Shown here: piece after piece, positions 19,560 through 24,949 of the stretch
Position numbering within the stretch: the first letter of the stretch is position 1
Layout: every line of letters begins with the position of its first letter
DNA from: a virus
IMG/VR virus record: IMGVR_UViG_3300028197_000150
Coordinates: 1-24,949 of that record
DNA: 24,949 nucleotides
Reading direction: 5' to 3' (one strand)
The notes under the pieces: model-generated
Databases searched by the model: none
The model's input: the letters and a program-made list of their open reading frames with translations, nothing else
What the model was told of the DNA's origin: nothing
Position numbers and translations under genes: made by a program

Positions 19560-21011
19560 ATGGTATTAAATCCTTTTTTTACTCAAGGCACCTCAGCTGA
19601 GCAAAATCTTGTTCAAGATTTGATAAATGAGCAGTTAAGAACTTATGGAGTAGAAATATTCTACATCCCTAGAAAGTTTGTTACGGAAAAATCTATTATC
19701 CGTGAAGTAGTGCAGTCAAAATTTGATATGGCACTTCCACTCGAAGCTTATGTCGATAACTATGATCAATATTCTGGAGCAGGTAATCTTCTCTCTAAAT
19801 TTGGAATTGAATCTAGAGATGAAGTAAGACTTGTAATATCAAGAGAAAGATACGAAAATTATATCTCACCGCTAATCGAAGATCAAGCAAATATTAAATT
19901 ATCCACAAGACCTAAAACCGGTGACTTAATTTGGTTTCCACTTGATGATAGAATTTATGAAATTAAAGATATTGAGTATGCAAAACCATATTACCAACTA
20001 CAAGACCTTTATACATATGAGTTAACTTGTGAACTCTTCCGCTATGAGGATGAAGTTCTTGCGACTGGTATTGATGATATTGATAACAACTTAGTTGGTG
20101 ATGATCCAGATGGAACGACTGAAGACGGGATCAGTACTATTCAAGGTGTAACACATACTCTGACATTAGTTGGTACAGGTGTAACCGCTACTGCTGTTGC
20201 AGGTATTGTTACATCTGGTGGTATTAGATTCATAAACGTTACCAATAGAGGAGGAGGATATGGTGAGATTCCAACGGTAGCAATATCCTCTGCTCCATCT
20301 ACAGGCATAACTGGTATTGCTACTGCCACGATGATTGGAGGTATTAATGTTTGCAATCTTAATTCTAATCCAAGATTACAATCAGTACAAACCGTTCCTA
20401 TCATCAACCCAGGTGCAGGGTACACAGTTGCTCCTAAGATTAAATTCTATGGTGGAAAAGGTGGCACAGGTGCCGCTGCAACCTCAGGAATTGCTGATGG
20501 TACAGTAGGAATTATAACTGTAAGTTCTGGAGGAAGCGGATACACTACGGCACCATCAATTTCACTTTCAAATGAAATATTCTTATCAGGTGTTTCGACA
20601 TCTTCAGCACAGTTAATTACAGTGTTAAATGCTGCGGGGACAGTTACTGAAATAAGAATAACTAATGCAGGTTTAGGGTACAGTGCAGCACCCACAATAA
20701 CTGTAAGTTCCCCTGACATGGATTCAATAGGTGACTTTATATTTAATGAGATTGTAACAGGACAAACAAGTGGAACAACTGCAAGAGTAAGGACATGGAA
20801 CTCATCAACTAATGTACTTGAAGTTGCAAGTGTGAGTGGTGCATTCACGATAGGTGAAGATGTTGTTGGGTCTACTTCAGGATCTTCACACGCATTAAGA
20901 GTAATTGATACTACACCTGATAATGATCCATTCGCAGATAATTTTGAGATTGAAACTGAAGCAGACAGTATTTTAGATTTTTCTGAGCAAAATCCTTTTG
21001 GTATTCCCTAA
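19560..21011 (+). CDS. gp14: Neck protein gp14 with a repeat-rich insertion
   Basis: Gp14 forms the neck with gp13. The N-terminal 175 residues are canonical: NLVQDLINEQLRTYGVEIFY (16-35), KSIIREVVQSKF, and TGDLIWFPLDDRIYEIKDIEY (120-140) followed by YQLQDLYTYELTCELFRYE. The last 30 residues (DPFADNFEIE ... ILDFSEQNPFGIP) also look like a normal gp14 terminus. Between them lie about 270 extra residues, giving 483 against 256 in T4. The insertion holds four GG-x-GY-x3-P modules (about 230, 284, 323, 369) and a gEdvvGStSG-type module (390-440). AGG sits 8 bases before the ATG. Identity confident; the insertion may project from the neck as a decoration, which is inference. Confidence 0.92.
   Translation: MVLNPFFTQGTSAEQNLVQDLINEQLRTYGVEIFYIPRKFVTEKSIIREVVQSKFDMALPLEAYVDNYDQYSGAGNLLSKFGIESRDEVRLVISRERYENYISPLIEDQANIKLSTRPKTGDLIWFPLDDRIYEIKDIEYAKPYYQLQDLYTYELTCELFRYEDEVLATGIDDIDNNLVGDDPDGTTEDGISTIQGVTHTLTLVGTGVTATAVAGIVTSGGIRFINVTNRGGGYGEIPTVAISSAPSTGITGIATATMIGGINVCNLNSNPRLQSVQTVPIINPGAGYTVAPKIKFYGGKGGTGAAATSGIADGTVGIITVSSGGSGYTTAPSISLSNEIFLSGVSTSSAQLITVLNAAGTVTEIRITNAGLGYSAAPTITVSSPDMDSIGDFIFNEIVTGQTSGTTARVRTWNSSTNVLEVASVSGAFTIGEDVVGSTSGSSHALRVIDTTPDNDPFADNFEIETEADSILDFSEQNPFGIP
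20247..20693 (+). repeat. Four GG-x-GY-x3-P protein modules inside gp14
   Basis: Copies read RGGGYGEIP, PGAGYTVAP, SGGSGYTTAP and NAGLGYSAAP, spaced about 54, 40 and 45 residues apart. Between them are hydrophobic beta-type stretches such as GTVGIITVSS. They are repeats at protein level; the DNA copies have diverged. The same module is seen in the two giant proteins and in gp8. Confidence 0.8.
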
Positions 21012-21014
21012 ATA
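21007..21014 (+). promoter_or_regulatory. Late promoter (CCTAAATA) overlapping the gp14 stop, before gp15
   Basis: CCTAAATA contains the CTAAATA form of the cyanophage late element and spans the gp14 TAA stop (21009-21011). The gp15 ATG lies 37 bases beyond, with an AAGG Shine-Dalgarno at 21041-21044, so the leader would be somewhat longer than at gp8 and gp13. Confidence 0.55.
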
Positions 21015-21051
21015 AAGTTAGTCAGACTACTTAATGTCTTAAGGTCACAAT

Positions 21052-22035
21052 ATGTTTGGATATTTTTATAACGAAATTTTGAGGAGGACTATTATATCCT
21101 TTGGAACCCTCTTTAATAATATTTCAATTCAACAGGAAAATTCTGTTGTAAATGTTCCTCTTTCATATGGACCTACTCAAAAGTTTCTAGCAAGAATCGA
21201 ACAATCTCCAGATTTAAATAAACCAACGGCAATTACCTTGCCAAGGATGTCATTTGAGTTTACAGGTCTGACTTATGATTCATCTAGAAAAGTAACAACA
21301 ACTCAACAATTTGTTGTAAAAGATCCAAGCGACAATACGGAAACAAAAAAGGCATTTATGCCTGTTCCTTACAATATGCAATTTGAGTTGTCTGTCATGA
21401 CAAAATTAAATGATGATGCTCTTCAAATTGTTGAACAAATTTTACCTTATTTTCAACCAGCATATAATTTAACGGTTGATCTAGTGTCAACTATTCAAGA
21501 AAAAAAAGATATTCCTGTAGTGCTTGAGAACATCACTATGGAAGATGATTACGAAGGTGATTTTACTAAAAGAAGAGTTTTACTTTATACTTTTAGATTT
21601 ACAGCAAAAACATATCTGTTTGGTCCAGTATCTTCTGCAACCAAAGATATCATCAAGAAGGCAACAGTCAATTATCTTACGGGAACAGATACTTCAAATA
21701 CAGAGAGAGCACTTACATACTCTGTTGAACCAAGAGCAATCAAAAACTATACAGGTGATGCTGCCACTAACCTTTCTGATGATGTCACGAAGACTGCCAA
21801 AACAATTAATGTTGATAGTGTAAGTGGATTGAATGCAAAAACTTATGTTGATTTGAATGGTGAAACCATTTACATTAAATCAATTGATGGAACTAAACTT
21901 TCTGTTATAAGAGGTCAATATAATACTGCCGCAGTTACTCACCTTAAAGGAGATGGAGTATTTGTTATTGATTCCTCAGATAATGCATTGATTGAAGAAG
22001 GTGATGACTTTGGATTTAGTGGAACAATCTCATGA
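21052..22035 (+). CDS. gp15: Tail completion / sheath-stabiliser protein gp15
   Basis: Gp15 caps the finished tail tube and sheath and connects the tail to the neck. Family hallmarks: MFGYFYNEILRRTIISFGTL (1-20), VPLSYGPTQKFLARIEQ (35-51), ITLPRMSFEF (61-70), AFMPVPYNMQFELSVMTK (101-118) and RVLLYTFRFTAKTYLFGPV (175-193). It is 327 residues against 272 in T4. The extra part is a C-terminal module (241-307) with TINVDSVSGL, NGETIYIKSI and LSVIRGQYNTAAVTHLKGDG that also occurs in the two giants. The start is set by AAGG 7 bases upstream. Its stop overlaps the gp16 start (ATGA). High confidence in identity. Confidence 0.93.
   Translation: MFGYFYNEILRRTIISFGTLFNNISIQQENSVVNVPLSYGPTQKFLARIEQSPDLNKPTAITLPRMSFEFTGLTYDSSRKVTTTQQFVVKDPSDNTETKKAFMPVPYNMQFELSVMTKLNDDALQIVEQILPYFQPAYNLTVDLVSTIQEKKDIPVVLENITMEDDYEGDFTKRRVLLYTFRFTAKTYLFGPVSSATKDIIKKATVNYLTGTDTSNTERALTYSVEPRAIKNYTGDAATNLSDDVTKTAKTINVDSVSGLNAKTYVDLNGETIYIKSIDGTKLSVIRGQYNTAAVTHLKGDGVFVIDSSDNALIEEGDDFGFSGTIS
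21772..21972 (+). repeat. Copy of a shared 'E-I-I ... V-x-RG' module at the gp15 C terminus
   Basis: Residues 241-307 of gp15 form a unit: hydrophobic strand, (N)GE-T-I-Y-I, a short linker, L-S-V-I-RG, then H-x-x-GD-x-V. Comparable units lie in the first giant gene (about 718-906 and 5391-5571) and in the DUF4815-type gene (about 16711-16890). The latter reads IGNEIIEY ... ITRG ... GTPVF. Confidence 0.65.
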
Positions 22036-22442
22036 GTTTTAATGATTTAAACGATACTTTTAATGTTGATGGAGAGATAGTCCCATCAACTGATATAAAA
22101 CTTAAAAAGATCACATCTCAAATTGATGATATCAAAAAAGATTATGATTATACTAGAGGTAATCTTTATTCTATAATTGAAAAAGGTCAAGAGGCAATAA
22201 ATGGCATTCTTGAACTCGCACAAGAATCAGATCAACCTCGTGCTTATGAAGTTGCTGGCCAGTTAATTAAAAGTGTATCAGACGCAACTGATAAATTAAT
22301 GGATCTTCAAAAGAAACTTAAAGATGTTGAAGATGATAAACAAGTACGTGGTCCATCTACTGTAAATAATGCATTGTTCGTTGGATCAACTGCAGATTTA
22401 GCAAAAATGTTAAAAGACGGACTTAAAGAAGAACCTAAATAA
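22032..22442 (+). CDS. gp16: Terminase small subunit gp16
   Basis: Gp16 is the DNA-recognition and regulatory subunit of the packaging terminase; it works with the large subunit gp17, expected downstream of this window. The central block DYDYTRGNLYSIIEKGQEAI (about 37-56), then GILELAQESDQPRAYEVAGQ and LIKSVSDATDKL, is the conserved helical oligomerisation core of T4-type gp16. The C terminus includes NNALFVGSTADLAKML. Length 136 residues against 164 in T4. It overlaps the gp15 stop by 4 bases (ATGA), implying coupling. In T4, genes 16 and 17 overlap; here at least two other genes follow first. High confidence. Confidence 0.93.
   Translation: MSFNDLNDTFNVDGEIVPSTDIKLKKITSQIDDIKKDYDYTRGNLYSIIEKGQEAINGILELAQESDQPRAYEVAGQLIKSVSDATDKLMDLQKKLKDVEDDKQVRGPSTVNNALFVGSTADLAKMLKDGLKEEPK
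22434..22441 (+). promoter_or_regulatory. Late promoter (CCTAAATA) overlapping the gp16 stop
   Basis: The same CCTAAATA octamer as before gp15, again containing most of the upstream TAA stop (22440-22442). The next ATG is 43 bases from the octamer, which leaves a leader holding the small inverted repeat at 22448-22461. Confidence 0.5.
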
Positions 22443-22447
22443 AAAAA

Positions 22448-22461
22448 GGGAGATAAATCCC
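22448..22461 (+). other. Small inverted repeat in the leader of the coiled-coil/fibre gene
   Basis: GGGA-GATAAA-TCCC can form a 4-bp stem with a 6-base loop. No T-tract follows, so it is not a convincing intrinsic terminator. It might stabilise the 5' end of the late transcript or influence initiation at 22484, where no good Shine-Dalgarno is seen. Weak evidence. Confidence 0.3.
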
Positions 22462-22483
22462 GAAGTATAAAAGTACTAATAAA

Positions 22484-24463
22484 ATGTCGAACAAGGATTT
22501 ACCTTCGATTGATGAGTTTGCTGAAGATTTAAGTAACCTTCCATCAATTGATGAATTTATTACAGAGGAAATGCAAGAGGATTTACCCTCTGTAGAAAAT
22601 TTTATTGAAAAAGAACAAGAAATAATTACAGAACAAACTCAAACTATTGAAGATGTAAATGGAGATACGTTTGCAGAAATTCAAGATATAGTTCCACCAT
22701 GGCCAGAATTGGTCAAAATGGTAAATGATATCAGGGCAGATATTCCTGATATTCCCGAGATTAAATATTATGATAAAGAACTTGAGCAGTTATCTGAACA
22801 AATTTCTCAAGTAAGAAATGAGATTCCAGAGGTTCCTGAAGTAAGATATTATGAGAGTGAAGTTGAAGCAATCTGTGGGCAGATTGATTTAGTAAGAGAA
22901 GAGATAAAAACTAAAATACAAAATATTCCTGAGGTAAAATACTACGATGAACAAGTAGATGTTATTGAAGATAGAATAGATTGCCTTCAAACTGAAGTAA
23001 CAAATCTTCCTGAAGTTAAATATTATGATGAAGAAATCAAGGCAATATGTGATGCTATTGATACTGTAAAAACATCTATCCCAGTATTTCCAAAGTGGGT
23101 TAATGAAATAAATGAAGTACCTGATTTTTCATGGATCGGTAAAACATTCAGTGTAATTGATGATGACTTTATTAAAGTAAATGATACGATTGATACTTTA
23201 AAAGAAACTGTTCAAATTGATATTGAAAACTTAATTGAAAAAGTTGAGGTAAAACATTTTGAGAGTAAAGTTCAGTTAACAACTGAACTAAAGGATAGGA
23301 TTAAAGAAGAAAAAGAAAAAATTTGGAAGGACCTTCGTGAGTCCTCAATGAAAATTTGGGAATATCACAAAGAGTTTAAAGATGATGATCATAAACTAAA
23401 AAAACAAATTCTTGGAGAATATAATTCTTTAAAACAAAATATTAAAAAGGAACTTAATGAAATAAGTGATGAGAGTATAAAAACTGATGAACTTTTACTT
23501 AAGTATTTTACTGAATTAAAAGTTCAAGTATCTTCTATTATAATTCCAGAAGTCAAATATTATGATGATGATATCAAAGGTGTCAAGACAGAATTAAAAG
23601 AACTCAAAAATCTTGTAAAACTTATAAAAGTAGAGCAAAAAGAATTACAGGAGGGATTACTAAATGAACCCCCAGATAAAAAATTATCTATAAATGGACA
23701 ATCTGATCCACTAACTCCAACAGATAAACAGTTTCCAGACCTTAAAACATTAGCAGATCATTACAGATTATTCATTACCAGAACTCAACAGCAACTTGCT
23801 GTAATGGGTGGTGGTGGTGAAGTTCGTCTTGAATTTCTTGACGATCTTGATAGGGACACAGCATTAGTAGATGGTAAGTTTTTACAATATCAAGCGTCAA
23901 CTAAAACATTTATTGGTGCAGATGCCTCAGGTGAAACTACAAAAACTTTAGATAGTGTTTTAGGTGACGGCAATTCCTCTACAAAAGGAATGTCAGTTGG
24001 TATATTAACTGCTACAAATGCATTCATCACTGGAGATTTAAATGTAACAGGTGACCTTGTATATGATGAGGTTACTGGTAGAAACATAAACATTACGGGT
24101 ATCGCAACAGCGGCAACTATAAATGTTGGCACTGCCACGACGATAGATGGAAGCGGTATCAACGTAACTGGTATTATAACTGCTACTACTTTTAGTGGAA
24201 ACATAACTGGAAATGTAACTGGTAATGCTACAGGATTATCTGGGTCACCTGATATTGCTGTTACTAACATAACAGCGGGAATTGCTACAGTATCTTCTGC
24301 ACTTTATATTCCACAATATACAACTACAGCAAGGGATGCCGCAACCTTTGCAGAGGGAGCGATTATTTACAATACAACTACTAAAAAAATAAACTTCTAT
24401 GATGGAACAAACTTCGTAGAACTACCAGGCGTAACACTTGGACTTGGTATGGGAGTCTTCTAA
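22484..24463 (+). CDS. Coiled-coil and fibre-like structural protein between gp16 and gp17 positions (659 aa)
   Basis: Three parts are visible. Residues 1-45 carry three LPS(I/V)(D/E)(E/N)F copies. Residues 87-395 are charged and helical, with PE(V/I)(K/R)YY(D/E) motifs at 91, 118, 149, 176 and 355, a diverged one near 255, and coiled-coil heptads between. Residues 500-610 are Thr/Gly/Asn-rich beta repeats (ITGDLNVTGDL, ITGNVTGNATGLSGSPDI) like those of marine-phage fibres. The end, ARDAATFAEGAIIYNTTTKK then NFYDGTNFVELPG, resembles fibre C-terminal domains. A trimeric or elongated fibre or whisker-type protein is likely; host-receptor contact is inference. The start has a late promoter and a small hairpin upstream but no clear ribosome-binding site. 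Structural class moderately sure; exact location in the virion unknown. Confidence 0.82.
   Translation: MSNKDLPSIDEFAEDLSNLPSIDEFITEEMQEDLPSVENFIEKEQEIITEQTQTIEDVNGDTFAEIQDIVPPWPELVKMVNDIRADIPDIPEIKYYDKELEQLSEQISQVRNEIPEVPEVRYYESEVEAICGQIDLVREEIKTKIQNIPEVKYYDEQVDVIEDRIDCLQTEVTNLPEVKYYDEEIKAICDAIDTVKTSIPVFPKWVNEINEVPDFSWIGKTFSVIDDDFIKVNDTIDTLKETVQIDIENLIEKVEVKHFESKVQLTTELKDRIKEEKEKIWKDLRESSMKIWEYHKEFKDDDHKLKKQILGEYNSLKQNIKKELNEISDESIKTDELLLKYFTELKVQVSSIIIPEVKYYDDDIKGVKTELKELKNLVKLIKVEQKELQEGLLNEPPDKKLSINGQSDPLTPTDKQFPDLKTLADHYRLFITRTQQQLAVMGGGGEVRLEFLDDLDRDTALVDGKFLQYQASTKTFIGADASGETTKTLDSVLGDGNSSTKGMSVGILTATNAFITGDLNVTGDLVYDEVTGRNINITGIATAATINVGTATTIDGSGINVTGIITATTFSGNITGNVTGNATGLSGSPDIAVTNITAGIATVSSALYIPQYTTTARDAATFAEGAIIYNTTTKKINFYDGTNFVELPGVTLGLGMGVF
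22499..22603 (+). repeat. Triple LPSIDEF-type repeat at the protein N terminus
   Basis: Residues 6-12, 19-25 and 34-40 read LPSIDEF, LPSIDEF and LPSVENF, separated by short acidic linkers. They could be short linear binding motifs, for instance for docking on a partner in the head or tail. Confidence 0.75.
22754..23026 (+). repeat. Tandem PEVKYYD repeats, about 27-31 residues per unit
   Basis: Units start at residues 91, 118, 149 and 176 (PEIKYYDKEL, PEVRYYESEV, PEVKYYDEQV, PEVKYYDEEI); another lies at 355 (PEVKYYDDDI) and a decayed one near 255 (VEVKHFESKV). Each is followed by about 20 helical residues. Pro-Glu at each unit start suggests a repeated helix-breaking turn between coiled-coil segments. 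Confidence 0.85.
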
Positions 24464-24498
24464 TTAAATCATTTAAACAATATCAAGAGTCTTGGTCT

Positions 24499-24506
24499 AA
24501 TAAATA
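24499..24506 (+). promoter_or_regulatory. Late promoter (AATAAATA) before the last, partial gene
   Basis: The octamer AATAAATA, identical to the one before gp8, lies in the 66-base gap between two genes, with its end 23 bases before the ATG at 24530. This gives a late transcription unit for the genes leading towards gp17. Confidence 0.58.
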
Positions 24507-24529
24507 TAAAAAGAGCATTGACTGTAAAA

Positions 24530-24949
24530 ATGAACAAAGGTTATGATGCCAACAATTTTAATAAGTTGAAGAACAAAATTGGTTCTGCTAAAAAGCATCG
24601 TAAACCTGCAGTGGAAGAGTCGAGAATGAACGAAGAAAAAAAGAATGGTCGTTGTCCTGAAGGACAATACTACTGCTACACTGATGAAAAGTGTAAAGCA
24701 ATCCCCAAAGGATTTAAAGTAGTTGGTCGTACTGGAATGCTTCGTAAAGATAATGATTATTCTGTTGACGATACTAAGAAAAATGGTAACGGCAACGGAA
24801 ATGGTAATGGTAATGGTTCCAATGGTAATGGCTCTAATGGTAATGGTGGAGGAGTAAGTGAATCGAAAAGTGGTGATTCTTCTCTGCGTGACTGGTTTGG
24901 CAAGAGTAAGTCTAGTGATGGCAAGCCTGGTTGGGTTCAACTGGGTGGG
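24530..24949 (+). CDS. Partial protein with Cys motif, Asn-Gly linker and DUF5872-like start (140 codons, 3' end outside window)
   Basis: ATG at 24530 follows a late promoter, with an AAAGAG-type weak ribosome-binding site; the frame stays open to the window end. The N terminus is Lys/Asn-rich and basic. Next comes a Cys cluster, CPEGQYYCYTDEKC (C-x6-C-x5-C), ending in IPKGFKVVGR, and then a low-complexity Asn-Gly linker (24782-24853). At the end is SLRDWFGKSKSSDGKPGW (from 24881), which resembles the start of the small DUF5872-type domain found in marine phages and giant viruses. The Cys cluster could bind metal or form disulfides; neither is shown. Position between gp16 and the expected gp17 suggests a late virion or head-associated role. 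The function is unknown to me. Confidence 0.78.
   Translation, partial: MNKGYDANNFNKLKNKIGSAKKHRKPAVEESRMNEEKKNGRCPEGQYYCYTDEKCKAIPKGFKVVGRTGMLRKDNDYSVDDTKKNGNGNGNGNGNGSNGNGSNGNGGGVSESKSGDSSLRDWFGKSKSSDGKPGWVQLGG
24782..24853 (+). repeat. Asn-Gly (AATGGT) hexanucleotide-like repeat
   Basis: Ten Asn-Gly dipeptide codon pairs (AAT/AAC + GGT/GGC/GGA) broken by two Ser codons, then Gly-Gly. The DNA is a near-tandem AATGGT microsatellite, which makes length variation by slippage plausible. In the protein it would be a flexible linker between the Cys cluster and the SLRDWF domain. Confidence 0.8.

Noticed and set aside
21524-21823. 99-residue plus-strand frame inside gp15
   Set aside because: It is an out-of-frame shadow of gp15; Leu/Gln-rich low-quality sequence.
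22443-22483. Intrinsic terminator after gp16
   Set aside because: The GGGA/TCCC stem is only 4 bp and is followed by no T-run; a leader hairpin is more likely than a terminator.
23890-24270. 126-residue open frame on the minus strand
   Set aside because: It lies fully antisense to the fibre-like gene, is Val/Pro/Ile-rich as expected from the complement of Thr/Gly/Asn codons, and has no convincing ribosome-binding site.
24497-24940. 147-residue minus-strand open frame
   Set aside because: It is antisense to the Cys/Asn-Gly gene; the Thr/Ile-rich repeats are the complement of AATGGT codons, and all other genes run on the plus strand.
1-24949. tRNA genes, CRISPR arrays, integrase or attachment sites, insertion sequences
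   Set aside because: None was seen by reading; genes are contiguous with gaps under 70 bases, and the repeats present are protein-level modules, not spacer-repeat arrays. A tRNAscan/Infernal run was not possible.

Overview
This window is a piece of the virion-morphogenesis cluster of a marine T4-like myovirus. The hosts that fit best are Prochlorococcus/Synechococcus (cyanomyovirus) or Pelagibacter. This rests on three things: a strongly AT-rich sequence packed with plus-strand genes; the order gp8 - (giant DUF4815-type protein) - gp13 - gp14 - gp15 - gp16, each recognised from its own sequence; and T4-type late-promoter octamers (NATAAATA/CTAAATA) before several genes. I see no tRNA, integrase, transposon, CRISPR array or host-derived metabolic gene, and no gene-free stretch over 300 bases.

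Layout. Positions 2-8779 hold the C-terminal 2,925 residues of a giant structural protein whose start lies upstream. The window opens inside a YHYH-like domain, and the gene sits where T4 has baseplate gene 7. Gp8 (baseplate wedge) follows at 8811-10364. A 2,514-residue DUF4815-type baseplate/tail protein (10371-17915) fills the place of T4 genes 9-12 and wac, none of which is visible. A compact coupled cassette comes next: two small proteins (75 and 59 aa) and a 128-aa beta-rich probable structural protein (17915-18687). Then come the neck and tail-completion genes gp13, gp14 and gp15 (18710-22035) and the small terminase gp16 (22032-22442). Between gp16 and the expected large terminase gp17 (beyond the window) are a 659-aa coiled-coil/fibre-like protein (22484-24463) and the first 140 codons of a Cys-motif/Asn-Gly-linker protein (24530 to the end).

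How they work together. All genes are late functions: wedge and baseplate periphery (giant protein, gp8, DUF4815 protein), neck and tail terminator (gp13, gp14, gp15), DNA packaging (gp16), and probable fibres or decorations. Five late-promoter octamers divide the cluster into short overlapping transcription units; three of them include the upstream gene's stop codon.

The most notable feature is modularity. The same few small beta-rich sequence modules (GG-x-GY-x3-P; HG-x3-G-D; E-x-I-x-G-x-x-SG-A; G-x-E-I-I...RG) recur many times in the two giants and also in gp8, gp14 and gp15, whose T4 counterparts are much shorter. I found no sign of a wholly new enzymatic system. The shared-module architecture, the tandem PEVKYYD coiled-coil repeats and a possible AUU-started peptide after 24463 are the points worth following up.
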